DNA of 64,000 bases, from contig NZ_CP031415.1 in the NCBI RefSeq assembly GCF_003367315.1, forward strand, positions 3,622,912 through 3,686,911, in the 5' to 3' direction. The notes under the pieces were generated by a model that was not told where the DNA came from, searched no databases, and saw only the letters and a program-made list of their open reading frames with translations. This document shows, piece by piece, positions 46,647 to 56,807 of the stretch. The translations under genes and the position numbers were made by a program. The stretch is from Saccharospirillum mangrovi. GTDB taxonomy: Bacteria > Pseudomonadota > Gammaproteobacteria > Pseudomonadales > Natronospirillaceae. Position 1 is the first letter of the stretch; the number at the start of each line of letters is the position of its first letter.

Positions 46647-46666
46647 CAAGAATTGCTCACGCTCTA

Positions 46667-47473
46667 TTAGAGTTGCTCTCGCAACCCTTTCAGGACGGGT
46701 GTCGGATCGGGACGAACACCACGCCACAGTTCAAAACTCACCGCTGCCTGCCCCACCAACATGCCCAAGCCATCAGCGCAATGCACCGCACCTTGCGACC
46801 GCGCCCAACGGTTGAATACCGTTTCTTCTTTGCCGTACATCATGTCGTAGCAAAAGGTATCAACACTCAACAACCCTTCCGGTAAGGGGGGTAATTGTCC
46901 AGACAGACTGGCAGAAGTGCCGTTGATGATGAGGTCGAAATGACCACTGAGTTCGTCAAATGCCAGGGGGGCAACTTCGGGAAAATCTTCGGTCAGCGCT
47001 TCGGCTTTGGCTAGGGTTCGATTGGCCAGAACCAGCTGCGCCGGACCGCGTTCCAACAGCGGCTCCAATACGCCTCGAACAGCGCCGCCGGCGCCCAGGA
47101 TCAACAGGTTTTTTCCGGCCAGTTCCCAGCCCAATTGCTCCACCAGATCAAACACCAGTCCGGCTCCGTCCGAGGTGTCGCCCAGAATACGGCCGTCCTC
47201 AGTGAGTGTCAAAGTATTGACAGCGCGGGCGCGTTTGGCGCGTTCTGTCAATTCGTCGGCAAAGTCATGGGCGTCCACCTTGAACGGCACGGTAATGTTG
47301 AACCCCTTGTAGCCATCCTTAAACAGCTGCCAGACGCGGGTTTCGAAGCTGGTCACCGGCAATTCAATGGCCTGGTAATCAATCTTTTGCCCGGTCTGAC
47401 GGGCAAAAGCGGCGTGTATGTCCGGTGACAGGCTGTGCTTGATGGGGTGGCCCAGTACCGCGTAACGATCCAT
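46667..47473 (-). CDS. aroE: Shikimate dehydrogenase
   Basis: 268 residues. Reduces 3-dehydroshikimate with NADPH in aromatic amino acid synthesis. N-terminal GHPIKHSLSPDIHAAFA with the substrate-binding serines, FNITVPFK lysine motif, and the NADP loop LGAGGAVRG are intact. Followed by the SPOR gene after 20 bp. Confidence 0.97.
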   Translation of the reverse strand: MDRYAVLGHPIKHSLSPDIHAAFARQTGQKIDYQAIELPVTSFETRVWQLFKDGYKGFNITVPFKVDAHDFADELTERAKRARAVNTLTLTEDGRILGDTSDGAGLVFDLVEQLGWELAGKNLLILGAGGAVRGVLEPLLERGPAQLVLANRTLAKAEALTEDFPEVAPLAFDELSGHFDLIINGTSASLSGQLPPLPEGLLSVDTFCYDMMYGKEETVFNRWARSQGAVHCADGLGMLVGQAAVSFELWRGVRPDPTPVLKGLREQL

Positions 47474-47674
47474 GCTTGTTCCTTATGACGTGGCTGAACG
47501 GCTGCGATGATGTAATGGCGCTGATTGAATCGACTCTGTTGCAAAAAGACAACAGAGCATCCCCTTCAACACAGCAGCAATCGATTCATTCTGCCCGGCA
47601 ATCCGCTTGGGACGACCCCGGCGCACTGTTAAACTAACGCGTCTGCCACCTACCCTCCAAAGGACCGCCGTTGT

Positions 47675-49696
47675 ATGGCCCAGTTAAACCCCCGTCAAAG
47701 CGAATCGGTGCACTACATCAGTGGGCCGATGCTGGTGTTGGCCGGGGCGGGCAGCGGTAAGACATCGGTTATCACGCAAAAGATCGCCTATCTGATCAAC
47801 GAGTGCGGCTATAAGGCACACAACATCGCCGCCGTAACGTTCACCAACAAGGCGGCGCGGGAAATGAGGGCCCGGGTCAGCAAGTTGGTGAAGGGCAAAG
47901 CTGGCCACGGTCTGATTGTCTCGACCTTTCATACGCTCGGCCTGAACATTTTGCGTCGCGACGGCTCACACCTGGGCTTGAAACCCGGTTTTACGCTGTT
48001 CGACGATCACGACACCAAAGCATTGATCAAAGACATCGTGCTACGCGAAGTGCCCAATGCCGTCGATGAAGTCGATTTCTTCCGCCATCTGATCAGCCTG
48101 TGGAAAAACGATCTGGCTGAACCGAATGATCTACGCGGCAAGATGGAAGACGCCCGGCATTCGCTGGCGGTGGAAGTCTATGAGCAATACCTGCGCATGC
48201 TCAGCGCCTATAACGCCACCGACTTCGACGACCTGATTCGTCTGCCCACCATCCTGTTCCGCGATCACCCGGAAGTACTGGAGCGCTGGCAACGTCGCAT
48301 CCGTTATTTGCTGGTGGACGAATATCAAGACACCAACGCCTCCCAGTACCAGCTGGTAAAAATGCTGGTGGGCGATCAACGCCGCTTCACCGTGGTGGGC
48401 GACGACGACCAGTCGATCTATTCCTGGCGCGGCGCCAAACCGGAAAATCTGGTGCAATTACAGGAGGATTTTCCCGGCCTGAACATCGTCAAGCTGGAGC
48501 AGAATTACCGCTCCACCGGCCTGATTCTGAAGGCCGCCAACACCGTCATCGACAACAACCCGCACGTCTTCACCAAGACGCTGTGGAGTGAGATGGGCTT
48601 TGGCGACCCGATTCGCATCATCCGCACACCCAACGACGAAGCCGAAGCCGAACGCATCGCCAACGAAATTCTGCATCAGCATCTGGTGCGACGCGGCCAG
48701 TACAAAGACTTTGCCGTGCTCTATCGCGGCAACTTCCAGGCACGGGTGTTGGAAATCAAACTGCAGCAGAACCGCATTCCCTACAAGATGACCGGCGGCA
48801 CCTCCTTCTTCGCCAAGGCGGAAATCAAGGACGTGATGAGTTATCTGCGCTTGCTGGTGAACCCGGACGACGACGCGGCATTTCTGCGCATCATCAACAC
48901 ACCACGCCGCGAAATCGGCCCGGCAACGCTGGAAAAACTGAACGAATACGCAGGGCAACGCGGCGTCAGTTTATGCGCCGCCTGTCAGGAAGTCGGCCTG
49001 AAACAGCACTTGCCGGACAAAGCCGGCGAGCGGCTGGATCGCTTCAGCACCTGGCTCGACCGCACCATCAAAAAGCTGCACACCGAAGCCGACCCGGTCA
49101 TGGTCATTCGCGAAATGATCACCGACATCAACTACGAAGCCTGGTTACGCCAGGACAGCGACACCGACCGTCAGGCCGAAAAGCGGCTAGCCAACGTGCA
49201 CGTACTGATCGACAGCTTGCAGGCCATGCTCGAGCGCGGTGACGAAGACGACGATTCCGACATCCAGGTACAGGACGCCATCGGCAAGCTGGTGCTGCGC
49301 GACATCATGGATCGTCAGGAAGAGGAAGACGACAGCGACGCGGTGCAGTTAATGACGCTGCACGCCTCCAAAGGATTGGAGTTCCCGCACGTTTTCATCA
49401 TGGGGCTGGAAGAAGAATTACTGCCGCACCGCAACTCGATTGAAAGCGGTGACATCGAAGAAGAACGCCGGCTGATGTACGTCGGCATCACCCGCGCGCA
49501 GCGCACACTGACGCTAACCTACGCCGCCAAACGCAAACAGTTTGGCGAGATCGTCGACTGCACACCGAGTCGCTTTCTGGATGAACTGCCACAAGATGAT
49601 TTGCAGTGGGATGGTCGCGAAGATGCCGATCCGACCGCAACCCGGGAGAACGGTCGGCAATCCATCGCCAACCTGCGTGCCATGCTCAATTCGTAA
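47675..49696 (+). CDS. rep: ATP-dependent DNA helicase Rep
   Basis: 673 residues, the same length as E. coli Rep. Superfamily 1 helicase that clears proteins from DNA ahead of forks. Walker A GAGSGKT (about residue 25), motif Ia TFTNKAAREM, motif II DEYQDTN, motif III DDDQSIYSWRGA and motif VI VGITRAQ are intact. The N-terminus is of Rep rather than UvrD type. Confidence 0.96.
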   Translation: MAQLNPRQSESVHYISGPMLVLAGAGSGKTSVITQKIAYLINECGYKAHNIAAVTFTNKAAREMRARVSKLVKGKAGHGLIVSTFHTLGLNILRRDGSHLGLKPGFTLFDDHDTKALIKDIVLREVPNAVDEVDFFRHLISLWKNDLAEPNDLRGKMEDARHSLAVEVYEQYLRMLSAYNATDFDDLIRLPTILFRDHPEVLERWQRRIRYLLVDEYQDTNASQYQLVKMLVGDQRRFTVVGDDDQSIYSWRGAKPENLVQLQEDFPGLNIVKLEQNYRSTGLILKAANTVIDNNPHVFTKTLWSEMGFGDPIRIIRTPNDEAEAERIANEILHQHLVRRGQYKDFAVLYRGNFQARVLEIKLQQNRIPYKMTGGTSFFAKAEIKDVMSYLRLLVNPDDDAAFLRIINTPRREIGPATLEKLNEYAGQRGVSLCAACQEVGLKQHLPDKAGERLDRFSTWLDRTIKKLHTEADPVMVIREMITDINYEAWLRQDSDTDRQAEKRLANVHVLIDSLQAMLERGDEDDDSDIQVQDAIGKLVLRDIMDRQEEEDDSDAVQLMTLHASKGLEFPHVFIMGLEEELLPHRNSIESGDIEEERRLMYVGITRAQRTLTLTYAAKRKQFGEIVDCTPSRFLDELPQDDLQWDGREDADPTATRENGRQSIANLRAMLNS

Positions 49697-49708
49697 GGTG
49701 TTGCTCGC

Positions 49709-50335
49709 TCAGCCCAGCGCCAACCAGACACCGACGCCCATCATCAACGTGCCTGCGACCCGATTAATGCGACGCACGTTCGAGCCACGTGACAGCAACT
49801 TGCTCAGCGTCTTGCCGCCACTGGCGTAGAGAATCAGCGACAACCATTCGATCATCAGAATGATGGCAATCAGCGCTGCCAGCTGCGGTGCCAGCGGCCG
49901 GCTGTCGTCAAGAAACGGCGGCAGCAACACCATAAAAAACGCCCAGCCTTTGGGATTGGCAACGGCGGTGACAAAGCCCTGCGTCGCCAATTGCAGCGGC
50001 CGGGCACTGGCATGCGCCGAGTCGCCAGTCTCCGGAATCGCCAACTTGCCACGCGAACGCCACATCTGCACACCCAGCCACAGCAGGTACGCACCACCGG
50101 CCCACTTGAAGGCCATAAAAATCTGCGGCGAGCCGAGCATGATCGCTGCTACCCCGACCACAGCACAGACCGCCACTAGGCCAACACCGACCAATTCACC
50201 GGCCATCATCCAGAAGGTACGGCGCACGCCAATGGTGATGCCCAGACTCATCGATAGCGTCATGCACATGCCGGGGGTGAGCGAGACAAACAGAAACGTC
50301 GGAATAAAAGCAGCGAGCAAAGCGGTGTTGATCAT
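49709..50335 (-). CDS. LysE/RhtB family exporter
   Basis: 208 residues with about six spans. N-terminal FLFVSLTPGMCMTLSMSLG and central VANPKGWAFFMVLLPPF are typical of the family. It overlaps the upstream MFS gene by 4 bp, so two exporters form one operon. Substrate unknown. Confidence 0.9.
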   Translation of the reverse strand: MINTALLAAFIPTFLFVSLTPGMCMTLSMSLGITIGVRRTFWMMAGELVGVGLVAVCAVVGVAAIMLGSPQIFMAFKWAGGAYLLWLGVQMWRSRGKLAIPETGDSAHASARPLQLATQGFVTAVANPKGWAFFMVLLPPFLDDSRPLAPQLAALIAIILMIEWLSLILYASGGKTLSKLLSRGSNVRRINRVAGTLMMGVGVWLALG

Positions 50336-51501
50336 GATGACGCCTTAGCCGAAGTGGAGGCGGAGTTATAACCGAGCGCATAGACCAACACCAGCGCCAC
50401 CAGTGAGAGCAACGCGCAGAACAAAAACACCCAATCAAAACCACCGACCTGGGCAATAACGCCACCCAACGCCGAACCGATCAGACTGCCGATTTTAATG
50501 GCATTGGTGTACAGCGTTGACGCCATGCCGAGGCGGTCTTTCATCAGTGTTTGAAAAATGCTGATGCCAAGGCCGGCCGCCAGGCCAACCAGGCCGGCGT
50601 TGAAAATCTGCAACGCCAACATGGCGCTGAAACTGTCGAACCACCAGACGCCGAGATAGAAAAACACGCCGCACAAGGCCGCGACTTTCAACGGTGAAAA
50701 CAGTGGCCAGCGATACGCCTGAGCACCGGCGCCGATCATAATCGGAATTTCCAGACCGGCGGCCAAACCCATCAACAGGCCGGGCGCAATGCTGAGCAAA
50801 CCCAACACATCGCGCACGTATATCGGCATGTAGACAACGTACATGGAGTTGGCGGCGAACAGGCAGACGATCACCAAGGTCAAACCCAGGATGCGCGGAT
50901 CGGTGACCGTTACACCGGTCGTTGCCGGTGCCATACGTGCGTCTTTCAAACCCGGCAACAGCAACAGACACAGCCCGAACAAACCCGCCGTGACCAACAT
51001 CAGATGGCGGAAGCCGATCACTTCAAACAACACATAGGCTAACGGCGGCCCGGCGATCCAGCTCATTGAAATGGTGGCGCGCAGCACCGACTGGAACAGT
51101 GCCGCCTGGCGGTCATCCACCTGTTCGCGGGCCAGCGCAAACAACTGCGGCTGCGCCGTGGACGACAAACCAAACCAGATCATGCCGGCCAGCAACAGGG
51201 CCGGATACCAGTCGAGATATCCCAGGCCAATGGAACCGAGCATGGATATGCTGACTGAGATCACCAGAATGCGCATCCGACTCATGCCGGCGTCAGAACG
51301 TCGCGCCAGCCACAAACTGACACCGATACCGGCCAATGTATTGGCGCCAAAAAAGACACCAATCCACAACGGTTCGATGCCCAGATTGCTGGCCAGATGG
51401 GTACTCAATACCGGAAAGACCGACGCGCCCGCCGTACCCAACAACAGGCACAGCGCCAACAGGCGCAAAATGGTCGGTTGTAGCCAAAATGTCAGTGTCA
51501 C
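50332..51501 (-). CDS. MFS transporter, sugar-efflux (SET) type
   Basis: 389 residues from a GTG at 51501, chosen because AAGGAT lies 7 nt upstream and the first span begins within ten residues; the longer frame adds 57 non-membrane residues. Twelve membrane spans. LARRSDAGMSR is the loop between spans 2 and 3. Resembles SetA/SetB sugar efflux transporters. Cotranscribed with the LysE-family gene. Confidence 0.82.
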   Translation of the reverse strand: MTLTFWLQPTILRLLALCLLLGTAGASVFPVLSTHLASNLGIEPLWIGVFFGANTLAGIGVSLWLARRSDAGMSRMRILVISVSISMLGSIGLGYLDWYPALLLAGMIWFGLSSTAQPQLFALAREQVDDRQAALFQSVLRATISMSWIAGPPLAYVLFEVIGFRHLMLVTAGLFGLCLLLLPGLKDARMAPATTGVTVTDPRILGLTLVIVCLFAANSMYVVYMPIYVRDVLGLLSIAPGLLMGLAAGLEIPIMIGAGAQAYRWPLFSPLKVAALCGVFFYLGVWWFDSFSAMLALQIFNAGLVGLAAGLGISIFQTLMKDRLGMASTLYTNAIKIGSLIGSALGGVIAQVGGFDWVFLFCALLSLVALVLVYALGYNSASTSAKASS

Positions 51502-51586
51502 AGAGAATCCTTGAACAACACGCAGTGCGATCAGCAATGCAACAGAAGCAGGCTGGGTGCCGGTCGAACGCCGGCACCCGAAGCGG

Positions 51587-52582
51587 TTACTGGCCGAAGC
51601 GTTCCGGCGCAGGCGGGCGATTATCCAGAATTGCCTCGATGCGGTCCATGACGGCCGTGTCGAGTTTTGCAACGGCGTCGAGCGCAGCCAAGTTGTCGTT
51701 CAGTTGCTCCAGTCGCGACGCGCCCAGAATCACGGTGCTGACGTTGGGGTTTTTCAAACACCAGGCCAGTGCCAGATGCGTCAGGCTGATGCCTAATTCA
51801 TCGGCCAGCGGTTTTAACTGGCGGATTTTTTCCAGCCGTTGCTGACCTTCTTCACTGCGCAACGCTTTCTTCAGCCACTCGTAACCAGGCAACTCAAAAC
51901 GACTGCCACTGGGAATGCCGTCGAGGTATTTGCCGGTCAGCAGACCGGAGGCGAGTGGCGAGAAAATCGTCGTGCCCAGACCCGGGCCGTCGTACAACGG
52001 CCGGAATTCGGCCTCGACTTTGTTGCGCACGAACATGTTGTATTGCGGCTGTTCCATCGTCGGCGGCGTCAAGTGTTCCTGGCGCGCAATGGCGTGCGCT
52101 TCGGTGATCTGTTGCGCGCTCCATTCAGACGTACCCCAGTACATGACTTTGCCCTGACGGATCAGGTTGTCCATGGCGCGCACGGTTTCTTCGATTGGCG
52201 TGTCGATGTCCGGACGGTGACAAAAATACAGATCCAGATAATCGACTTTCAAGCGGCCCAAGGCGGCATCGCAGGCGTCACGCACGTGTTTGGCTGAAAG
52301 GCCCAATTGCATCGGGCCATCACCGCCCCAGAAAACTTTGGACGATACCGCAAAGGTATCGCGCGGCAGACCAAGTGCCTGAATGGCATCGCCCATGATG
52401 CGTTCCGATTCGCCGGCTTCGTAACCTTCGGCGTTGTCGAAGAAATTAACGCCGGCATCGTAGGCGGTTTTCAGCAGCGTTTTGGCGTCTTTTAAATCCA
52501 CCTGTTTGCCAAAGGTGACCCAGGAACCCAGCGACAACGCTGAGACTTTCAAGCCGGCTTTGCCCAGACGACGATAATGCAT
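51587..52582 (-). CDS. Aldo/keto reductase, Kv-beta/YghZ-like
   Basis: 331 residues from the ATG at 52582, which shares one base with the stop of the preceding aldo/keto reductase gene (TAATG), implying coupled translation. NADPH-dependent (alpha/beta)8 oxidoreductase with FFDNAEGYEAGESE (catalytic Asp and Tyr), lysine in VSSKVFW, and YFCHRPD. Close to the potassium-channel beta-subunit-like group. Substrate unknown. Confidence 0.9.
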   Translation of the reverse strand: MHYRRLGKAGLKVSALSLGSWVTFGKQVDLKDAKTLLKTAYDAGVNFFDNAEGYEAGESERIMGDAIQALGLPRDTFAVSSKVFWGGDGPMQLGLSAKHVRDACDAALGRLKVDYLDLYFCHRPDIDTPIEETVRAMDNLIRQGKVMYWGTSEWSAQQITEAHAIARQEHLTPPTMEQPQYNMFVRNKVEAEFRPLYDGPGLGTTIFSPLASGLLTGKYLDGIPSGSRFELPGYEWLKKALRSEEGQQRLEKIRQLKPLADELGISLTHLALAWCLKNPNVSTVILGASRLEQLNDNLAALDAVAKLDTAVMDRIEAILDNRPPAPERFGQ

Positions 52583-53580
52583 TAGATCAATCCTCGAATG
52601 TGTGAACGTACGTTTTGGTGATAAAAATCGCTCAGTTGTCGATGCAGTTCTTGCGGCAACGGCGGCAACGCTGAAACGGCGGCATTGTCGCGAATCTGCT
52701 CCGGTCGGCTGGCGCCGGTGATGACGCTGCTGACCGCCGGCTGATCGAGCAACCAACGCAGTGCCAGTTGCGGCAGGCTGAGGCCGTCCGGACAAAACGT
52801 CTTTAATTGCTCGGCCAGATCGACGCCCAGTTCATACGGCAGACCGGAAAAGGTTTCGCCGACATAAAACGCCGCGCCATCGCGGTTGTAATTGCGATGA
52901 TCTTCGGCGGCAAATGCCTGGTCTTTGCGCATACGGCCGGACAGCAAACCGCTCGCCAGCCCTAACCGCACAATCACACCAACGTCCTGCTGCGCTGCCT
53001 GCGGCAGTATCTGTTCGGCCATGTCCTGGCGCAGCAAATTGACGATCAACTGCAAGCTGGCGACCTGGGTGTGTTCCAGGCAATAACGCGCTTCTTCGAC
53101 GGTTTCGACGCTGGCGCCGTAGAAACGAATCAAGCCATCCTGGCGGCACTCCTCCAACCATTCGAATACGGCGCCACGCTGAATTTCGGCAAAGGGAATG
53201 CAGTGCAACTGCACCAGATCGAGGGTATCGACCAATAGCCGGTCACGGGATGCCTCGATGGACGCACGCAAGGTGTCACGACGATAGCCATCCGGATACA
53301 GGCTGGCATCGCGACCAGCCTTGGTAACGATGACGCGCTGCGCATCGGGGTGCATCTGGTTAAAAGCACCGATGATGCGTTCGCTGGTGCCGCCACCATA
53401 CACATCAGCGGTGTCCCAGAAATTCACACCGGCGTCTGTCGCCGCCTGCAATACGGATTCGGCCCGGCCTTCGGGCAAAGCACCCCAGTCGCCACCGAGC
53501 TGCCAGCAACCCAAACCGATTTCAGATACGGCGAATCCAGTGCCGCCCAGTGGGCGTTGTTTCGGTGTGGTGGTGGTCAT
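52582..53580 (-). CDS. Aldo/keto reductase
   Basis: 332 residues from the ATG at 53580, preceded by AGGAGG at 7 nt. NADPH-dependent reductase with FWDTADVYGGGTSE (Asp/Tyr), VTKAGRD lysine and LVQLHCIP histidine. Belongs to a different subgroup from its downstream partner. The pair is divergent from a LysR regulator, suggesting a common inducer such as a reactive aldehyde or sugar. Confidence 0.9.
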   Translation of the reverse strand: MTTTTPKQRPLGGTGFAVSEIGLGCWQLGGDWGALPEGRAESVLQAATDAGVNFWDTADVYGGGTSERIIGAFNQMHPDAQRVIVTKAGRDASLYPDGYRRDTLRASIEASRDRLLVDTLDLVQLHCIPFAEIQRGAVFEWLEECRQDGLIRFYGASVETVEEARYCLEHTQVASLQLIVNLLRQDMAEQILPQAAQQDVGVIVRLGLASGLLSGRMRKDQAFAAEDHRNYNRDGAAFYVGETFSGLPYELGVDLAEQLKTFCPDGLSLPQLALRWLLDQPAVSSVITGASRPEQIRDNAAVSALPPLPQELHRQLSDFYHQNVRSHIRGLI

Positions 53581-53700
53581 CTGTGCCTCCTGCGAGTTGA
53601 TGCGGTGTGAGGCCAACGGCCCAAGGGTCGCTATTGTAATTGGCTTGTTGAAAACGATAATCCGGTAAAAATTAACGGTTTTCGTTATTCAGGCTAACCA

Positions 53701-54594
53701 ATGGATCGCTATACCCAAATCCAGACCTTTCTTGCCGTCTGCGACGCCGGCAGCTTTACCGCTGCGGCTCAGACGTTGGGATTGTCGCGCAGCCGCGTCA
53801 GCCAGTTGGTGCTGCAACTGGAACAACGGCTCGGTGTGACCTTGCTGCAACGCACTACGCGCAGCCAACATCTGACACCTGAAGGCGAACATTTTCGACG
53901 CCAGTGTCAGCTCGGTCTGCAGCAGTTAGACGACGCCGAACACAAACTCAAATTAATGGCCGACCGGTTGTCCGGCCCGGTGCGCATTAATTCGGTGGGT
54001 GGCTTGTTAGGCGAGCATTATCTGGCGCGAATGCTGACTGAAATTGTCGACTCACATCCGGATCTCGATATTCGCCTCGACTATTCCAGCCAACGGGTCG
54101 ATCTCAGTCGTGACCCGGTCGATCTGGTGATTCGCGGCGGCGACGATCCCGGTTCCGGCGTCGAAGCCGAGCGATTGGGTCGGCTGGAGCACCGACTCTG
54201 CGCCAGCCCAAAGTATCTGAATCGGGTTGGCTTTCCGCATCATCCGACCGATCTCGACCGCTTCAATTGCGTGACCGGCACACCAACCCTGTGGCGATTC
54301 CGGCGCGGCAACGAGCAGCTGGACATTACACCCAGCGGCAACTGGCGGTCGCCGTCGAGTCAGGCGCAATTGTTGGCGGTAGAACAGGGATTGGGCATCG
54401 CCCGTCTGTCGAATCTGGTGCTGAAAGAACCGTTGCAGGCGGGCCGGCTGGTGCCGGTATTGAGCGATTGGCAGATTGAAAATACGTCGATCTGGCTGGT
54501 TTGGGCGCCCCGCCTGGAACTGCCCAGGCGGGTACAGATGGTGCGCGACCATCTGATCCGCCGTTTTCACAGCATCGATTTGGGCGCGCTTTAG
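53701..54594 (+). CDS. LysR-family transcriptional regulator
   Basis: 297 residues; helix-turn-helix GSFTAAAQTLGLSRSRVSQLV at the N-terminus and an effector domain after it. Divergent from the two aldo/keto reductase genes with a 120-bp gap that is AT-rich near 53635-53690 and probably holds its binding site. Its stop lies 4 bp from the stop of the convergent gene. Confidence 0.92.
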   Translation: MDRYTQIQTFLAVCDAGSFTAAAQTLGLSRSRVSQLVLQLEQRLGVTLLQRTTRSQHLTPEGEHFRRQCQLGLQQLDDAEHKLKLMADRLSGPVRINSVGGLLGEHYLARMLTEIVDSHPDLDIRLDYSSQRVDLSRDPVDLVIRGGDDPGSGVEAERLGRLEHRLCASPKYLNRVGFPHHPTDLDRFNCVTGTPTLWRFRRGNEQLDITPSGNWRSPSSQAQLLAVEQGLGIARLSNLVLKEPLQAGRLVPVLSDWQIENTSIWLVWAPRLELPRRVQMVRDHLIRRFHSIDLGAL

Positions 54595-54598
54595 ACGC

Positions 54599-55288
54599 TT
54601 ATTGCAGGCAGCAGTGTTTGTATTTTTTGCCGCTGCCGCACGGGCAAGGGTCGTTGCGGCCAACGCGGGGTTCCAGTGTCGCCTGCGCCACTTCGCTGAC
54701 TGACATCGACAGCCGGGCGTGCAAATCCACCGCTTTAGGGAACTGACCGAGAATCTGATCGGCCAGCTGTTCCGGCCGCATTTTGGAATCGCGATCCGCC
54801 AAAAAGGCGCGCGCTTTTTCCGGCGAGGCAAAGAAGCCGAGGGCAAAACGCTGGCTGTCCAGCTCGGCTTTTAATTCGGCCGGAATCAGTCTCTGCCACA
54901 ACGCCTCGACGTGATCGAAACCGAGATCAAAGCCGCGGCTCCAGTCGTTCAGTGGCCGGCCCGGTTGAATCTGATCGATGGCGTCCAGACCATTCAATTC
55001 CGGAATCGGATAGCGCTGTTCCTGACAGCGTTTTTCCAGGTGCCGCTGATACGACAACAAGGCATTCAGCGCCTCGCGGTTATCAACGTCGGCACTGAAC
55101 AACACCAGCAAATCGCCCACCCATTCGCTGGCGGACACCGGCACTGGCGCCTGGGCGATGGCAAACAAATAGCCATCGACGCCTTCGATTGATGGCGGCA
55201 CGGCACTGGCCGCTTCGTCATCGATTTGATCGATCAGCCAGCGACGCGCATCACTAAAACTCAGGCTTTGAACGGCGGTTTCAGTCAT
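54599..55288 (-). CDS. UPF0149/YecA-like protein with SEC-C zinc motif
   Basis: 229 residues from the ATG at 55288. The N-terminal and central part resembles UPF0149 (YgfB/YecA) helical proteins, and the C-terminus is a SEC-C motif ([16 protein letters not shown]), the zinc-binding, ribosome- or SecB-interacting element found in SecA. Role probably connected with translation or protein export, but undefined. Overlaps the DUF1244 gene by 8 bp. Confidence 0.82.
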   Translation of the reverse strand: MTETAVQSLSFSDARRWLIDQIDDEAASAVPPSIEGVDGYLFAIAQAPVPVSASEWVGDLLVLFSADVDNREALNALLSYQRHLEKRCQEQRYPIPELNGLDAIDQIQPGRPLNDWSRGFDLGFDHVEALWQRLIPAELKAELDSQRFALGFFASPEKARAFLADRDSKMRPEQLADQILGQFPKAVDLHARLSMSVSEVAQATLEPRVGRNDPCPCGSGKKYKHCCLQ

Positions 55289-55574
55289 GGCGGTTGCGCT
55301 CGAATGAAGCTTGCTGGTCGGCACTGGCTTCGCTTTGGTACTGGGCCTTCCAATCGTCGTAGGGCATGCCGTAGACGATTTCGCGGGCGGCTTCTTTATC
55401 AATCTGTTCGCCACGTTCGGCGGCCGCTTCGCTGTACCAGCGCGACAGACAATTGCGGCAGAAACCGGCGAGGTTCATCAGATCGATGTTTTGCACATCG
55501 GTGCGTTCGGACAAATGCTCGAGCAGGCGACGAAAGGCCGCGGCTTCGATTTCAGTTCGGGTTTGGGAATCCAT
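55281..55574 (-). CDS. DUF1244 family protein
   Basis: 97 residues from the ATG at 55574. [23 protein letters not shown] and [11 protein letters not shown] (two cysteines) identify the DUF1244 family, of unknown biochemical function. Overlaps the SEC-C gene and lies 13 bp after yciH. Confidence 0.85.
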   Translation of the reverse strand: MDSQTRTEIEAAAFRRLLEHLSERTDVQNIDLMNLAGFCRNCLSRWYSEAAAERGEQIDKEAAREIVYGMPYDDWKAQYQSEASADQQASFERNRHD

Positions 55575-55587
55575 CTGGGTGCTCCGC

Positions 55588-55926
55588 TCAACCACCGGCG
55601 CGTTTGACGCGATAGCCGAGTTTTTCCAATTCCAGCACCAGCGTATCGCGCTGGTCGCCTTGTATCTCGATCACAAAATCCTTAACCGTGCCGCCGGTGC
55701 CGCATTTGGCTTTCAGCGTTTTGGCCAGGGCTTTGAGGTCTTTTTCCGGTAACGCCAGGCCGCTGATCAAGGTCACGCCCTTGCCTTTGCGACCTTTGGT
55801 CTCGCGCGACACCCGCACAATGCCGTCACCGGCTGGCGGTTCGGCTGGACCACACCGACAGGCGGCAGTCGGTTGTCCACAATCCGGACAGGTCCGACCG
55901 CCTTCGGTGCTGTACACCAGTGCCAT
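55588..55926 (-). CDS. yciH: SUI1/eIF1-like translation factor YciH
   Basis: 112 residues. The N-terminus carries a possible zinc knuckle (CPDCGQPTAACRC), and the rest is an SUI1 domain (VTLISGLALPEKDLKALAK; KDFVIEIQGDQRD). Bacterial YciH can affect start-codon selection under stress. First of three closely spaced genes linked to translation or of unknown role. Confidence 0.92.
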   Translation of the reverse strand: MALVYSTEGGRTCPDCGQPTAACRCGPAEPPAGDGIVRVSRETKGRKGKGVTLISGLALPEKDLKALAKTLKAKCGTGGTVKDFVIEIQGDQRDTLVLELEKLGYRVKRAGG

Positions 55927-55992
55927 GACAATCCTTAACGATTCGTTTCAGCCGTTCAGTTCAACTAGCCGCGCGAGTATAGCAGCCCCGCC

Positions 55993-56652
55993 TTACGCGC
56001 TCATTTCATCGGCGATCTGACGCAACGCCTGCTCGAACACTTCCGGCGGCTGGCCGCCGCTGATGGCGTATTGATCGTTAACGATGTAAGTCGGCACCGA
56101 CTGAATGCCGAGTTGACGATAACGCTCTTCTTCGTTGCGCACTTCTTGAACAAAGGCGTCGCTGTTCAACACCTCGCGCGCGGCATCGACGTCCAGGCCG
56201 ACGGCGGCAACGGCCTCGAGAATAATGGCCTGGTCGTTCACGTCTTTGCCATCGGTGAAATAGGCTTTGAAAAACGCCTGTTTCAATTCGGTCTGATGAC
56301 CGCTGTCGGCGGCCCACAGCAACAGGCGGTGGCAGTCGAAGGTGTTGGCGGTACGCATACCATCGCGGAAGTGGAATTCAAAACCGGCTTTGGCGCCCAG
56401 ATCGATGATGCGCTGATGGTTGGTGTCGTATTGCTCATCCGACATACCGTACTTGGTTTTCAGCATCTGCCGATGGCTGTCACCACCGACCGGGGTATCC
56501 GGGTTCAGCTCAAAGGCATGCCATTGCAGGTCGACACCGATTTCGCCGTCCAGCCGGTGAAGAGCGTTTTCCAGATTTTTGTAACCAATGGCACACCAGG
56601 GACAGACCACATCGGATACCACGTCGATTTTCAGTTGTTTCAATTCACTCAT
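55993..56652 (-). CDS. FrnE-like DsbA-family thioredoxin-fold oxidoreductase
   Basis: 219 residues. Active site CPWC (about residues 17-20) and the cis-proline motif SVPTYIV near 190. No signal peptide, so it is cytoplasmic, as in FrnE proteins, which isomerise disulfides and support oxidative-stress tolerance. Upstream gap contains a tandem GTTGCCTGGATT repeat near 56690-56715 of no clear meaning. Confidence 0.88.
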   Translation of the reverse strand: MSELKQLKIDVVSDVVCPWCAIGYKNLENALHRLDGEIGVDLQWHAFELNPDTPVGGDSHRQMLKTKYGMSDEQYDTNHQRIIDLGAKAGFEFHFRDGMRTANTFDCHRLLLWAADSGHQTELKQAFFKAYFTDGKDVNDQAIILEAVAAVGLDVDAAREVLNSDAFVQEVRNEEERYRQLGIQSVPTYIVNDQYAISGGQPPEVFEQALRQIADEMSA

Positions 56653-56807
56653 GATCGTTCTCCAGTTTGGCGGCCAGGCTCACCACTTGGTTGCCTGGAT
56701 TGTTGCCTGGATTGCCTTGTTTAAGAACCGTCAGATGGGGCAGGTACTGGCAAGTTGCAAGGCTGGGCCTTAGTCTGAAGGCTGCGCACTCCCACGGAGA
56801 TCGCACC

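Noticed and set aside
56690..56716. Tandem GTTGCCTGGATT repeat ahead of the FrnE-like gene
   Set aside because: Only two copies, no symmetry or motif; may be chance or slippage.
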